A stretch of DNA of 39,624 nucleotides from JAJTFW01 sp964534995 (GTDB lineage Bacteria; Bacteroidota; Bacteroidia; AKYH767-A; OLB10): positions 1 through 39,624 of the forward strand of contig CAZHSC010000029.1 in NCBI GenBank assembly GCA_964534995.1, written 5' to 3'. Below, one piece after another: positions 1 to 8,797 of this stretch. Each line of letters begins with the position of its first letter. Within the stretch, counting starts at the first letter, position 1. The position numbers were made by a program, and so were the translations under genes. Below the pieces are notes generated by a model. The model saw only the letters and a program-made list of their open reading frames with translations. It made no database searches and was not told the origin of the DNA.

Positions 1-615
1 GATGGAGGAGCTACCACAATTACCTCACCCGTGTATGATTTAACTTCCTATACCTATCCCACCATTGAGTATTACCGCTGGTTCACCAACGACCAGGGTG
101 CCACACCGGGTACAGATTACTGGCAGGTATATATCAGCAATGATGGAACAAATTATATCCCGGTTGAAAATACAAATGTGTCTGACCACAGCTGGCGCAG
201 GTTTGTATTCAGAGTGAATGATCACCTCCCATCTACAACGACATTTACCGTGCGCTTTGTTGCCGAAGATGCGAATGACGGAAGCCTTATTGAGGCATTG
301 ATGGATGAATTTTCCCTGTACGATGGTCCCGGAACTACCTCCATCCAGGAAATCAATGATTTCACTAGCCTGCAGGCCTGGCCCAATCCAAGTGCAGAAA
401 ATCTACAGGTAAGCTGTACACTGAAGAAAGCCGGCACCTATACTATGGATATCAGCGATGCCACAGGAAAGATAATTGAAAGGAAAAGCATTTCATTAAA
501 CAGTGGTATCAATACTTTGCAGATCCCTGTTAAAAACATTTCTAATGGTTTATACTATTTGAATTTATCCGGTGAAAATGGCAGCCGCAATCTGAAATTC
601 TCAGTATTACACTAA
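1..615 (+). CDS. T9SS-sorted secreted protein, C-terminal fragment
   Basis: The reading frame is open from base 1, so this is the 3' end of a longer gene. The visible 204 residues contain a beta-rich domain of about 110 residues, rich in Tyr, Trp and Thr, which looks like an extracellular jelly-roll or peptidase-associated module. This is followed by a type IX secretion sorting domain: the motif WPNPSAENLQV, then a beta-sandwich ending in GLYYLNLSGENGSRNLKFSVLH. Such domains direct proteins across the outer membrane through the T9SS, where they are removed or used for surface anchoring. The catalytic or binding part lies upstream of the window, so the function cannot be named. A strong terminator hairpin follows 16 bases after the stop codon. 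Confidence 0.85.
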   Translation, partial: DGGATTITSPVYDLTSYTYPTIEYYRWFTNDQGATPGTDYWQVYISNDGTNYIPVENTNVSDHSWRRFVFRVNDHLPSTTTFTVRFVAEDANDGSLIEALMDEFSLYDGPGTTSIQEINDFTSLQAWPNPSAENLQVSCTLKKAGTYTMDISDATGKIIERKSISLNSGINTLQIPVKNISNGLYYLNLSGENGSRNLKFSVLH

Positions 616-631
616 GGTAAATCACGCTCAC

Positions 632-660
632 AAAAGCCCTGCCCCTTCGGCAGGGCTTTT
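632..660. terminator. Bidirectional rho-independent terminator
   Basis: A perfect 12-bp stem (632-643 paired with 649-660) with a 5-base loop CCTTC is flanked by A and T runs, so it reads as an intrinsic terminator on both strands. It lies between the convergent T9SS gene and the GNAT gene. Its foot overlaps the TAA stop codon of the GNAT gene (661-659) by two bases. Confidence 0.9.
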
Positions 661-1084
661 ATTTTAATTCAAGGGCAAAGTGATGGCTCGTAATATTAAA
701 ACCAAAATTCAGATACAGGCGATGGGCATTGTATCTGTTTTCACCCAGGCCGGAATCCAGATGGATCTGTTGGCAATGGGCATCCAATGCGATTTTCTTA
801 ACCTGCTCCAGCAAGATCCGGGCATATCCTTTATTGCGATAACCCGCGAGGGTTGACAGGTCATCGATATACACCGCTTTCCCCCAGTGGAGGTGTTCGG
901 TGAAGCGATAACCCAGGGCGGCCACATATTTACCTCCTTCCTGCACTCCTAGCAGATGATACCCCCTTTTCATCATACCCCCCAAAATCATTTCCACATT
1001 ACTGCTGTTTAACTGAGGGCGTAGCGCGCTCATCACTTCCAGGGCCATGATAATATCGGATGAGTCTTTGATTTCATTTACCAT
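659..1084 (-). CDS. GNAT family N-acetyltransferase
   Basis: About 141 residues, the usual size of a single-domain GNAT enzyme, which transfers acetyl from acetyl-CoA to an amine. The acetyl-CoA pyrophosphate-binding loop is visible as GYRNKGYARILL, preceded by the strand AVYIDDLSTL and followed by the conserved YLNFGF segment near the C-terminus. The substrate cannot be read from sequence. I chose ATG at 1084 (MVNEIKDSS); the frame stays open to an ATG at 1183, but the extra 33 residues are hydrophobic and unlike a GNAT N-terminus. A TAnnTTTG-type box (TATGTTTG on the minus strand, 1110-1103) lies 18 bases upstream of the chosen start and within the longer ORF, which supports the shorter form. 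Confidence 0.85.
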   Translation of the reverse strand: MVNEIKDSSDIIMALEVMSALRPQLNSSNVEMILGGMMKRGYHLLGVQEGGKYVAALGYRFTEHLHWGKAVYIDDLSTLAGYRNKGYARILLEQVKKIALDAHCQQIHLDSGLGENRYNAHRLYLNFGFNITSHHFALELK

Positions 1085-1197
1085 TTTACAGATTTTAATC
1101 AGCAAACATAAATAATTGACTGTAGCAGATAGCGGCATTAAAATTGATTCTGTCAGCTCCTGTTTACTTTGTAATTTCGCCATTCATTGCATAGATT

Positions 1198-3531
1198 ATG
1201 AGATCCTATCTGATTACCGCAGTCCTGACCTTTCTGCTCTGTGCCGGGGCAAATTCACAGAATCTTTTTATCAAAGAACTCAGGTTTAACCAAAGTATCA
1301 TAATTGCCGATGGCAGTCCCGCTTCGCCCAATGCATCTGTGCTGATCAGCAAACTGGCCGAAGGCAACGGAAAAACGCCCAGAAGCACCTCCTTCCGTAT
1401 TGAATTTGAACAGGTATTGAAGGTCAATACCCGTGAACCCAATTTTGTTTTTGAAATCCAATCAGGTAAACTGAGGCTGAACGGCGATATCGCTTACCGG
1501 GGATTCGATATGTCGGAGGAGTTGATTCCTGCGGAACTAACATTTATACTGAGGCTTAAAAAACCCGGAGGTTCCTTCAGGGATGTTTCACTGACCTCCG
1601 CTGTTATGAACGCAAAGCCTGAAAACAGCAGTTACCATCAACAGGATTCCATCAACGAATTTTCCTCCTATGATTTATTGAATCATGTATTCCGCTTTGG
1701 TAATTCAAATGAATTTGAAAACAAAATTAAAATCATTAAAAACTATTACCGAAGCATCGCTGAACTTGACGGAGGCTTCCAGCTATTGCAATCCGTAAAT
1801 CCTGAAATCACCGATCAATTCCGGAATAATCAGAAAAACCTCATCTTGGCTGAGAAGCAGTTGAACGAAACGGAAGCCTGTCACTTTGAGAATATTCTTC
1901 CACTGCTGCAAAACGATCCGGGACGGCTACTCAGCAAACTGAATGCCTACCGATCCCTGCTGGAGCAGAAAAGGAATATCATGGGTCAGGTACTCAGCAC
2001 CCTGCATCTAAATTTTTATGACAGGGGTATATATCAACTCAAAAAAGGGAATTACAGCAGGGCACGTGAGTTTTTCCACTGGTCGCTGGAAGTAAACCCG
2101 CTCTACTCCCCCTCCCTCTTTCAACTGGCTGTTATAGATTTCAGAACCGGTGATTTTCATGAGACCATCTGCAAAGCTGATGACATTTTATATAACCTTC
2201 CCACTGACCCTGAAACCAGGAGCATGACATTTACACTGCTGAACGATGTGTATGCCGGTTACCTTGATCGCGGCTATCAGCATTATAAAAAAAACAACCT
2301 GTATAATGCCCTCGATGAATACGAATCAGCAAAAAGGATTTGTCATAAATACACCCAGGTAAGATGTACCGAAGCATTGAAAAATGGTATCACCCTTGTA
2401 AAAAAAGGCATTTATTCAGAGTATCTGGATGAAGCCAGGAATTTCAGTATCCTGAATGATTTTGACCGGGCGGAGAGCATCGCCAAAGAGGCTGTCAGTT
2501 ACCAGTTTAAAAACAAAGAAGAAATCAAAGATGCTTCAGAAGCGATGGAAGTGCTTTACGGCATACGCCAGAAAAGATACGATCAATTGATTCAGAAAGC
2601 CATTCGCCTTACTGATCAGAAAATGTACGATGCCGCGCTGAGGTCTTTCCAGGCTGCCGACAGTTTATTGATTACTCATGACCTTGCTGAAATGAAAGAT
2701 GTACGTAAATACACTTTGATGGCAGCGCGTCCAAGAATCATTGAACTGCTGTATGAAGGCGAATACAACGTCACCAACAATAACCTTGAAAAAGCGAGAG
2801 AATGTTATCGACGCTCCGGCGAAGTTCAAAACAAATACGGGCTTCTCGATGACAAAGACATCGTCAAACACACGCAGACTCTGAGGAAAAACATCTTTAC
2901 TCAGCAATGTATAAATGTTCAGAATTACGCTGATTCCTGTTATAACAAAGGTCAGTCTTTTGAAGCCGACTCCAGGTATATCGAGGCCAACCAGGCTTAT
3001 GAAGCAGGGCATGCATACATCCGTTTGCATGCTGATTGCGACCTGGGTGCCGACAGTCTGGAAAGTGCTTTATTGCAGATACGGAATGCAGTAACTTATC
3101 TTGAGTTAATGAACACCGTTAAAAAAAATCAGGAAGAAGGAAGTTACCAGGCCGCCCTCGAAAATTTCCAGAAGGCTTCCACCTATTTCAGTGAGATGAA
3201 GGTGCAACGATTCGGTCTCGAACATAACCCCGATATTTTCAGGTTCATCAGGGAAAAAGGATCCACCGGCCTCATTAATTACTCAGGCGACTGGTACCGT
3301 GAAAAGGGCGAACTTGAAAACTCCCTGTCAATGTACAAACTGCTAGTTGACAGAAATTATGACGCTAAGTTCCTGTCAGGCTCATTGTACAAACTTGGTC
3401 TGAGGCTGGGGCAAAGGGATAAAAAACTAAATCCCGGTTCCTCCTGGAAAGAACTCGTTAAGGAATATACGGGAGGCGATAAGAAACTTAAGAGACTGGC
3501 CAAAGGCTATAAATCCGGTTTTAAGGGATAA
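1198..3531 (+). CDS. Secreted tetratricopeptide-repeat protein of unknown function
   Basis: The 777-residue product starts with a clear signal peptide (MRSYLITAVLTFLLCAGANSQ, cleavage expected after the SxQ-type site). The N-terminal 120 residues look beta-rich. The rest is almost wholly helical, with several recognisable TPR-like pairs such as GNYSRAREFFHWSLEVNPL and NNLYNALDEYESAKRIC, and similar units near residues 470-500 and 640-660. TPR arrays are protein-binding scaffolds, so a periplasmic or outer-membrane assembly role is possible but not shown. There is no T9SS sorting domain and no lipobox Cys at the cleavage site. It stands alone, divergent from the GNAT gene and convergent with the aldolase gene. 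I do not recognise a named family for the full protein. Confidence 0.8.
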   Translation: MRSYLITAVLTFLLCAGANSQNLFIKELRFNQSIIIADGSPASPNASVLISKLAEGNGKTPRSTSFRIEFEQVLKVNTREPNFVFEIQSGKLRLNGDIAYRGFDMSEELIPAELTFILRLKKPGGSFRDVSLTSAVMNAKPENSSYHQQDSINEFSSYDLLNHVFRFGNSNEFENKIKIIKNYYRSIAELDGGFQLLQSVNPEITDQFRNNQKNLILAEKQLNETEACHFENILPLLQNDPGRLLSKLNAYRSLLEQKRNIMGQVLSTLHLNFYDRGIYQLKKGNYSRAREFFHWSLEVNPLYSPSLFQLAVIDFRTGDFHETICKADDILYNLPTDPETRSMTFTLLNDVYAGYLDRGYQHYKKNNLYNALDEYESAKRICHKYTQVRCTEALKNGITLVKKGIYSEYLDEARNFSILNDFDRAESIAKEAVSYQFKNKEEIKDASEAMEVLYGIRQKRYDQLIQKAIRLTDQKMYDAALRSFQAADSLLITHDLAEMKDVRKYTLMAARPRIIELLYEGEYNVTNNNLEKARECYRRSGEVQNKYGLLDDKDIVKHTQTLRKNIFTQQCINVQNYADSCYNKGQSFEADSRYIEANQAYEAGHAYIRLHADCDLGADSLESALLQIRNAVTYLELMNTVKKNQEEGSYQAALENFQKASTYFSEMKVQRFGLEHNPDIFRFIREKGSTGLINYSGDWYREKGELENSLSMYKLLVDRNYDAKFLSGSLYKLGLRLGQRDKKLNPGSSWKELVKEYTGGDKKLKRLAKGYKSGFKG

Positions 3532-3594
3532 CAAATTACCTCCGAAAACGTCTTCAATTGCTTTCCGGTAAAATTCAAGACATCCTTACATCAC

Positions 3595-4251
3595 CTATTT
3601 CGTTTTAGAGGCATCCGCAAGAAATTTGGCAAGACCGCTGTCAGTCAATGGATGCTTCAATAAATCCAGAATAGGCTGCAAAGGACAGGTGGCTACATCG
3701 GCCCCTAATTCCGCACATTTGATAATATGCATTGGATGACGGATGGAAGCAGCCAGTACCTGGGTTTCATATCCATAGGTACCATATATGTGTACAATCT
3801 GTTCAATGAGGTCAAGGCCGTCGGTAGAAACATCATCCAGTCTTCCGATAAAAGGAGATACATAGGTAGCTCCCGCTTTGGCTGCCAGTAAAGCTTGTCC
3901 GGCTGAAAATACCAGGGTGCAATTGGTTTTAATACCTTTACGGGAGAAGTATCGGATGGCTTTGATGCCGTCTTTGATCATAGGAACTTTAACCACAATC
4001 TGCGGATGCAACTCCGACAGTTCTTCTCCTTCTTTAACAATACCCTCATAATCCGTTGCAAGCACTTCGGCACTCACATCACCCCCTTTGGCAATATCAC
4101 ATATATCTACATAATGCTTTAATACATTGTTTTTTCCTTTTATCCCTTCTTTGGCCATTAACGAAGGATTAGTGGTGACTCCGTCCAGTACCCCCAGGTC
4201 GTAGGCTTCGCGGATCTGGTCGAGGTTTGCAGTATCAATAAAGAATTTCAT
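3595..4251 (-). CDS. fsa: Transaldolase / fructose-6-phosphate aldolase (MipB/TalC type)
   Basis: 218 residues, the length of the short class I aldolases that include TalC transaldolases and FSA. Conserved features are the N-terminal MKFFIDTANLDQI, TTNPSL near residue 27, the Schiff-base lysine in VVKVPM (Lys88), CTLVFSAGQALLAAKAG, and YVSPFIGRLDD. It acts in the cytosol, either in the non-oxidative pentose phosphate pathway (sedoheptulose-7-phosphate exchange) or as an FSA-type aldolase; the two activities cannot be separated reliably by eye. Transaldolase activity would supply or use sedoheptulose-7-phosphate, the precursor of the heptose operon 3 kb downstream. A minus-strand TAGTTTTG box (4278-4271) lies 19 bases before the ATG. 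Confidence 0.92.
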   Translation of the reverse strand: MKFFIDTANLDQIREAYDLGVLDGVTTNPSLMAKEGIKGKNNVLKHYVDICDIAKGGDVSAEVLATDYEGIVKEGEELSELHPQIVVKVPMIKDGIKAIRYFSRKGIKTNCTLVFSAGQALLAAKAGATYVSPFIGRLDDVSTDGLDLIEQIVHIYGTYGYETQVLAASIRHPMHIIKCAELGADVATCPLQPILDLLKHPLTDSGLAKFLADASKTK

Positions 4252-4270
4252 GGTTTATATAATTGAATCG

Positions 4271-4278
4271 CAAAACTA
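4271..4278 (-). promoter_or_regulatory. Candidate -7 promoter box of the fsa gene
   Basis: The minus strand reads TAGTTTTG, matching the Bacteroidota -7 consensus TAnnTTTG, and is placed 19 bases upstream of the ATG at 4251. I could not find a convincing TTTG at -33, so this rests on one box. Confidence 0.5.
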
Positions 4279-4336
4279 ATATTCTTAGCTGATTAAAATT
4301 CGTTTGTTAACAAACCATGCTTATACCTGGATTTAC

Positions 4337-4344
4337 TACTTTTG
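4337..4344 (+). promoter_or_regulatory. Candidate -7 promoter box of the SRP RNA gene
   Basis: TACTTTTG matches TAnnTTTG and ends 2-5 bases before the expected 5' end of the SRP RNA stem, which is where a -7 box should sit. No good TTTG was found at the matching -33 distance. Confidence 0.6.
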
Positions 4345-4346
4345 CG

Positions 4347-4445
4347 GTGGGTAAGTCTTATACGACCAGCTCCCTCGAACCTCCCCAGGGCCGGAAGGCA
4401 GCAAGGATAAGGGGTTGAGCGGTGCGATATAAGTAGCTTACCCTT
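4347..4445 (+). ncRNA. ffs: Small signal recognition particle RNA (4.5S-like)
   Basis: The segment holds the universally conserved SRP apical region: GGGCCGGAAGGCAGCAAGG (4388-4406) carries the GGAA-type tetraloop and the asymmetric internal loop that bind the M domain of Ffh. The flanks close into one long hairpin, with GGGTAAG (4349-4355) pairing CTTACCC (4437-4443) and CTCCCC (4381-4386) opposite AGGGG (4410-4414). A T run (4444-4449) directly follows as terminator. With a length near 100 nt this is the small bacterial form without an Alu domain. With Ffh and FtsY it targets nascent membrane proteins to the membrane. It lies between fsa and the DUF4199 gene. The exact ends are inferred from stem pairing. 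Confidence 0.93.
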
Positions 4446-4506
4446 TTTTATTTACATATAAGGAAATCAGTTTTTTCCGATTGCTATTTCCGTTATTTTT
4501 GCGAAG

Positions 4507-5043
4507 ATGGAATCTCCGCCAATTCTTAAAACCGCATTAAATTTCGGCGCCTTAAGTGGTGTCGGGAGTTTTGTTGTTTTTCTTATCCTTTATGCCCTGG
4601 ATAAAAACCCTCTTGGTCCGGCCTCATGGGCAGGAGCCTGGATTCCCGTATTATTTATGGTATTGGCTACCAGATATTACCGAAATCATGAAAACAGGGG
4701 TTATATCTCCTACTGGCAAGGCTTCAGACTGGGCTTCTTAACGGCATCCTCAGGGGCACTCTTGTTCGGGGCGCTTTCCTGGCTTTTTGTAACCGTGATC
4801 GACAACAGCATTCTGGATGCCTTTAAACAGGAAAGTCTGGAGGCCCTTGAGTTAACCGAAGGAATGATGAAATCCATGATTGGCGAGAGTGCTTTTGAGC
4901 AGTCAGTAGAAAACATCAATAATATGACAATGAACGATGTAGCCACCTCGGATGTTTTCAATAAAATGCTGGGTGGTTTACTGGTTGCCTTTATCACCGC
5001 TGCATTTTTAAGACGTGAACCCAATTTCAAAGAGGAAGAATGA
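4507..5043 (+). CDS. DUF4199 family membrane protein
   Basis: 178 residues with membrane segments around residues 12-30 (GALSGVGSFVVFLILYAL), 42-55, 72-98 and a C-terminal one near 155-170. The arrangement, including GYISYWQGFRLGFLT and a central acidic, Met-rich helical stretch, fits the DUF4199 family found in Bacteroidota. Biochemical function is unknown. The stop codon overlaps the ATG of the following GT2 glycosyltransferase by four bases (ATGA at 5040-5043), so the two are probably translationally coupled and may work together. A TATTTTTG box (4494-4501) ends only 5 bases before the ATG, hinting at a leaderless or very short-leader transcript. Confidence 0.82.
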   Translation: MESPPILKTALNFGALSGVGSFVVFLILYALDKNPLGPASWAGAWIPVLFMVLATRYYRNHENRGYISYWQGFRLGFLTASSGALLFGALSWLFVTVIDNSILDAFKQESLEALELTEGMMKSMIGESAFEQSVENINNMTMNDVATSDVFNKMLGGLLVAFITAAFLRREPNFKEEE

Positions 5044-6005
5044 ACAGAGAGTTTATTGACATTTCAGTAGTGGTTCCGCTCTTTAATGAAGAGGAATCAT
5101 TGCCGGAATTAAGTGCCTGGATTGACCGTGTGATGCAGGCGAACCACTTTAGCTATGAAGTGATATTGGTGGATGACGGCAGCAAGGATAAGTCATGGCC
5201 TGTTATTGAAAAAATATGCGCCGGAAATTCCTCTTTCAGAGGTATAAAATTCCGAAGAAATTACGGTAAATCAGCGGCACTTCAAAAAGGTTTTGAAGCC
5301 TGCCGGGGAAATGTAGTCATCACCATGGATGCTGATTTACAGGACAGCCCGGACGAAATACCTTCATTGTATAAAATGATTGCTGAGGATGGTTATGACC
5401 TGGTTTCGGGCTGGAAACAGAAGCGCTATGATCCGGTATCAAAAACAATCCCCAGTAAATTTTTTAACTGGGCAACCCGGAAAATGTCAGGAATTAACAA
5501 TCTTCACGATTTTAACTGCGGCCTTAAATCCTATAAAAGGGATGTCATAAAAAGTATAGAAGTTTACGGTGAGATGCACCGATATATTCCGGTCATTGCC
5601 AAATGGGCGGGCTTTACAAAAATTACCGAAAAGGCCGTTGAACACAGGGCACGAAAGTATGGCACCACCAAATTCGGACTGGAGCGGTTTATCAACGGCT
5701 TCCTGGACCTTCTTTCCATCACTTTCGTTTCAAGATTCGGGAAAAGACCGATGCACCTCTTTGGTACCCTGGGTACATTGATGTTCATGGCCGGTTTCCT
5801 GCTGGCCGCCTACCTTGGGGCAAGTAAATTATGGGCGGTGTATAACAATGAATATGCAAGGCTGATTACCAACCGCCCCTCCTTCTACATCGCGCTAACC
5901 TGTATGATTTTAGGGACACAACTTTTTGTGGCAGGTTTCATCAGTGAACTTGTTGGCAGAAACAGTGCTGAGCGCAACCACTACCTCATTGAAAAAGAAA
6001 TATAG
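5040..6005 (+). CDS. Family 2 glycosyltransferase, polyprenyl-phosphate sugar transferase type
   Basis: 321 residues. The GT-A fold starts with VVPLFNEEESLPEL, has the nucleotide-binding DDGS at 45-48 and the metal-binding DADLQD at 97-102, followed by a long helix and two C-terminal transmembrane segments (about 235-265 and 285-310). This layout matches the DPM1/GtrB/ArnC group, which transfers a sugar from a nucleotide donor to polyprenyl phosphate on the inner face of the cytoplasmic membrane. It overlaps the DUF4199 gene and is followed 2 bases later by a GT4 gene, then the heptose enzymes, so a role in surface or envelope glycan synthesis is likely. The transferred sugar is unknown. Confidence 0.9.
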   Translation: MNREFIDISVVVPLFNEEESLPELSAWIDRVMQANHFSYEVILVDDGSKDKSWPVIEKICAGNSSFRGIKFRRNYGKSAALQKGFEACRGNVVITMDADLQDSPDEIPSLYKMIAEDGYDLVSGWKQKRYDPVSKTIPSKFFNWATRKMSGINNLHDFNCGLKSYKRDVIKSIEVYGEMHRYIPVIAKWAGFTKITEKAVEHRARKYGTTKFGLERFINGFLDLLSITFVSRFGKRPMHLFGTLGTLMFMAGFLLAAYLGASKLWAVYNNEYARLITNRPSFYIALTCMILGTQLFVAGFISELVGRNSAERNHYLIEKEI

Positions 6006-6007
6006 TA

Positions 6008-7144
6008 ATGGCCAAAAGAATAGTCATTCTTGGCTCAGCTTATCCGCTCAGAGGTGGCTTGTCGGCATATAACGAGCGTTTGGCGAGGGAGTTTATGGCG
6101 GAAGGCCATGAAGTGAGCATCTACACCTTTTCACTTCAGTATCCTGATTTTTTGTTTCCCGGCACCACACAATATTCGGCTGATCCTCCTCCCTCCGACC
6201 TGCGAATCAAGGTATGTGTAAATTCGGTGAATCCACTGAGCTGGCTCCGCGTTGGCAGGGAATTAAAAAGAATAAAACCCGATCTGCTTGTGATAAAATT
6301 CTGGCTCCCTTTTATGGGGCCTTGTTTTGGTACCATTGCCCGATTGGTAAAGGGAAACCATCATACCCGGGTACTCACCATTCTTGATAATGTGATTCCT
6401 CATGAAAAAAGGCCGGGAGATAAAGTAATGACCCGCTATTTTCTGAATGCCTGTGACGGTTTTATCGCCATGTCTGCGAAAGTGCTCAATGACCTTAAAA
6501 TTTTTACCGGGAGTCCCCGTCACCTGTTAATTCCACATCCTATTTATGATAATTTTGGAAAGAAGGCGGATAAAGATGTTTCCTGCCGTCACCTCCATAT
6601 TGATGAAAAAGGAAAATACATTTTGTTTTTTGGATTTATACGTGATTACAAAGGCCTCGACCTCCTGTTAAAGGCCATGGCAATACCGGCCATCAAAGAA
6701 AGTGGGATCAGGTTAATCATCGCCGGTGAATACTATGAAGATGCCAGACCTTATCAGGATTTGATTGCTTCACTTGGAATTGAAAACCAACTTATTATTG
6801 CCACCGATTTTATTCCGGACAACGAAGTGAAATATTATTTCGGGGCTTCTGACCTTGTAGTGCAGCCCTATAAGTCAGCTACGCAGAGTGGCATTTCACA
6901 AATTGCTTATCATTTTGAGAAACCCATGGTGGTTACCGAGGTTGGCGGCTTACCTGAAATCGTGCCTGATGGGAAAGCCGGATTTGTGGTAAAGGTGGAT
7001 CCGGAGGCTATCGCGGTGGCCATTCTTTCATTTTTTACGGATGAGGCTTTAGCAGGAAAGCTGCAGCAGGGTGTGATTGAAGAAAAGAAGCAATACAGCT
7101 GGTCGCGGATAACCCGGGGCCTGATTGAGCTTTCAGAGGCCTGA
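6008..7144 (+). CDS. Family 4 glycosyltransferase
   Basis: 378 residues with a GT-B fold. The N-terminal domain opens with RIVILGSAYPLRGGLSAYNERLA, which includes the glycine-rich acceptor-side loop. The C-terminal donor domain has ILFFGFIRDYKGLDLLLKA, a conserved start of the second Rossmann fold, and the retaining-enzyme signature VVTEVGGLPEIV near residues 310-325. It is soluble or peripheral on the cytoplasmic face of the membrane. Starting 2 bases after the GT2 gene and upstream of hddA, it is probably part of the same glycan operon and may use GDP-heptose made by the downstream genes; that link is inference from position only. Confidence 0.88.
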   Translation: MAKRIVILGSAYPLRGGLSAYNERLAREFMAEGHEVSIYTFSLQYPDFLFPGTTQYSADPPPSDLRIKVCVNSVNPLSWLRVGRELKRIKPDLLVIKFWLPFMGPCFGTIARLVKGNHHTRVLTILDNVIPHEKRPGDKVMTRYFLNACDGFIAMSAKVLNDLKIFTGSPRHLLIPHPIYDNFGKKADKDVSCRHLHIDEKGKYILFFGFIRDYKGLDLLLKAMAIPAIKESGIRLIIAGEYYEDARPYQDLIASLGIENQLIIATDFIPDNEVKYYFGASDLVVQPYKSATQSGISQIAYHFEKPMVVTEVGGLPEIVPDGKAGFVVKVDPEAIAVAILSFFTDEALAGKLQQGVIEEKKQYSWSRITRGLIELSEA

Positions 7145-7183
7145 TCACAACCACTTTACCATTACAAAAGTTATCTTTGCATA

Positions 7184-8206
7184 ATGATCATCAGAAGTAA
7201 AGCGCCGCTTAGAATTGGACTTGCCGGTGGTGGAACGGACGTAAGCCCTTTTTCGGACCTTTACGGAGGTGCCATTCTGAATACCACCATTTCACTCTTT
7301 GCCATCACCAGCATAGAACCCCTTGATAACGGAAAAATTGAATTTCACGCACTCGACAAAGGGGAGATTGTTACGGAAAATGCTGCTCTTGAACTGGCCA
7401 TTGATGGGAAACTGGATTTATTGAAGGGTATTTACAACAGGGTGGTTAAAGATTTTACCCATAAACCACTTTCCTTCAGGATGACCACTTATGTGGATGT
7501 TCCTCCGGGTTCCGGCCTGGGGACTTCTTCTACTCTCGTGGTTTCTGCCCTGGGGGCTTTTATGGAATGGCTTAAACTCCCCTTAGGGGATTATGATCTG
7601 GCGCACCTGGCCTATGAAATCGAAAGACTTGATTTAAAACAGGCCGGTGGCAAACAGGACCAATATGCGGCCACCTTTGGAGGCGTTAACTTCATGGAAT
7701 TTTACGGAGAACAGAAAGTAATTGTGAATCCACTGAGAATAAAACAGCAATACCTGCATGAACTGGAGCATAACCTTCTTTTGTATTATACAGCCACCAG
7801 CAGGTATTCTTCCACCATCATTGAAGAGCAAAGCAGAAATGTTACCAATAAAAATGAAAAGTCGATTGAGGCCATGCACAACCTGAAAGAACAGGCGGTA
7901 CTCATGAAAGAGGCCTTGCTGAAAGGGAATGTGGACGCCATAGGTGAAATTCTGGATTATGGCTTTCAGAATAAAAAGAACATGGCCAGCGGAATCAGCA
8001 ATACCCTGATGGACGACATTTACCTTTCGGCAAAAAATGCCGGGGCCACAGGCGGAAAAATTTCAGGAGCCGGCGGAGGAGGGTTCATGATTTTTTATTG
8101 CCCCGGAAATACCCGTTATGCTGTGATGGATGCACTCAGTAAATTTGGAGGTTCATTTAAAAAATATTCGTTTGTACAGGAAGGACTCACTACCTGGACC
8201 ATTTAA
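7184..8206 (+). CDS. hddA: D-glycero-alpha-D-manno-heptose 7-phosphate kinase (GHMP kinase)
   Basis: 340 residues of the GHMP kinase superfamily. The N-terminus IIRSKAPLRIGLAGGGTDV is characteristic of HddA-like sugar kinases, the ATP-binding loop PPGSGLGTSS lies at 107-116, and the C-terminal GHMP motif is KISGAGGGGFMIFY. HddA phosphorylates D-glycero-D-manno-heptose 7-phosphate at O1 in the alpha configuration, which commits the sugar to the GDP rather than the ADP branch. The neighbours gmhA, hddC and gmhB complete the pathway, which supports the call over a fucose or galactose kinase. It starts 39 bases after the GT4 gene and ends 9 bases before gmhA. Confidence 0.9.
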   Translation: MIIRSKAPLRIGLAGGGTDVSPFSDLYGGAILNTTISLFAITSIEPLDNGKIEFHALDKGEIVTENAALELAIDGKLDLLKGIYNRVVKDFTHKPLSFRMTTYVDVPPGSGLGTSSTLVVSALGAFMEWLKLPLGDYDLAHLAYEIERLDLKQAGGKQDQYAATFGGVNFMEFYGEQKVIVNPLRIKQQYLHELEHNLLLYYTATSRYSSTIIEEQSRNVTNKNEKSIEAMHNLKEQAVLMKEALLKGNVDAIGEILDYGFQNKKNMASGISNTLMDDIYLSAKNAGATGGKISGAGGGGFMIFYCPGNTRYAVMDALSKFGGSFKKYSFVQEGLTTWTI

Positions 8207-8215
8207 AAATTCAAT

Positions 8216-8797
8216 ATGGCTGCAGATATCAAAACACTGATCCGGGCATCTATCGAAACCAAAGAACTGATCCTGAAAGATCAGCCTCTTATCGATGAAA
8301 TTCAAAAGGCAGTAAGTCTCATCGTTACCGCACTTAAAAATGGTAACAAAATTTTGTTTTGCGGTAATGGCGGCAGCGCTGCCGATGCACAACATATAGC
8401 CGCTGAACTATCGGGACGCTTTTATACCGACCGTGACCCGCTGTATGCGGAGGCATTGCATGTAAATACTTCCTATCTCACCGCGGTAGCCAATGACTAC
8501 TCCTTTGATGTGGTATATAGCCGCATGTTAAAAGGTTGTGGACGTAAAGGAGATGTATTGGTAGCCATTTCAACTTCCGGCAATTCAAAAAACATCCTCC
8601 TGGCGCTGGAGGAAGCCCGCAGGCAAAATATGCAAACCATCGGAATGAGCGGTGCCGACGGAGGTAAAATGAACGGCATGTGCGATGTTCTGCTCAAAAT
8701 ACCCAGTAAAGACACACCGAGGATCCAGGAATCACATATTTTAATCGGCCATATCATTTGTCAGCTTATTGAAGAAAGCCTTTTCAGTAAGAATTAA
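8216..8797 (+). CDS. gmhA: Sedoheptulose 7-phosphate isomerase (SIS domain)
   Basis: 193 residues, the normal GmhA length. The SIS fold has the substrate-binding CGNGGSAADAQHIAAELSGRF region near residues 49-69 and ISTSGNSKNI near 118-127. GmhA converts sedoheptulose 7-phosphate to D-glycero-D-manno-heptose 7-phosphate, the first step of both ADP- and GDP-heptose synthesis in the cytosol. The A of its stop codon is shared with the ATG of hddC, so the two are tightly coupled. Confidence 0.94.
   Translation: MAADIKTLIRASIETKELILKDQPLIDEIQKAVSLIVTALKNGNKILFCGNGGSAADAQHIAAELSGRFYTDRDPLYAEALHVNTSYLTAVANDYSFDVVYSRMLKGCGRKGDVLVAISTSGNSKNILLALEEARRQNMQTIGMSGADGGKMNGMCDVLLKIPSKDTPRIQESHILIGHIICQLIEESLFSKN

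Noticed and set aside
1085..1183. Longer N-terminus of the GNAT gene from ATG 1183
   Set aside because: The extra 33 residues do not look like a GNAT domain and contain a promoter-like box; ATG 1084 gives the usual family length.
7172..7179. TATCTTTG box before hddA as an internal promoter
   Set aside because: It matches the -7 consensus but ends 4 bases before the ATG with no -33 partner, and the gene is probably in the upstream operon. Kept only as part of the motif-position finding.
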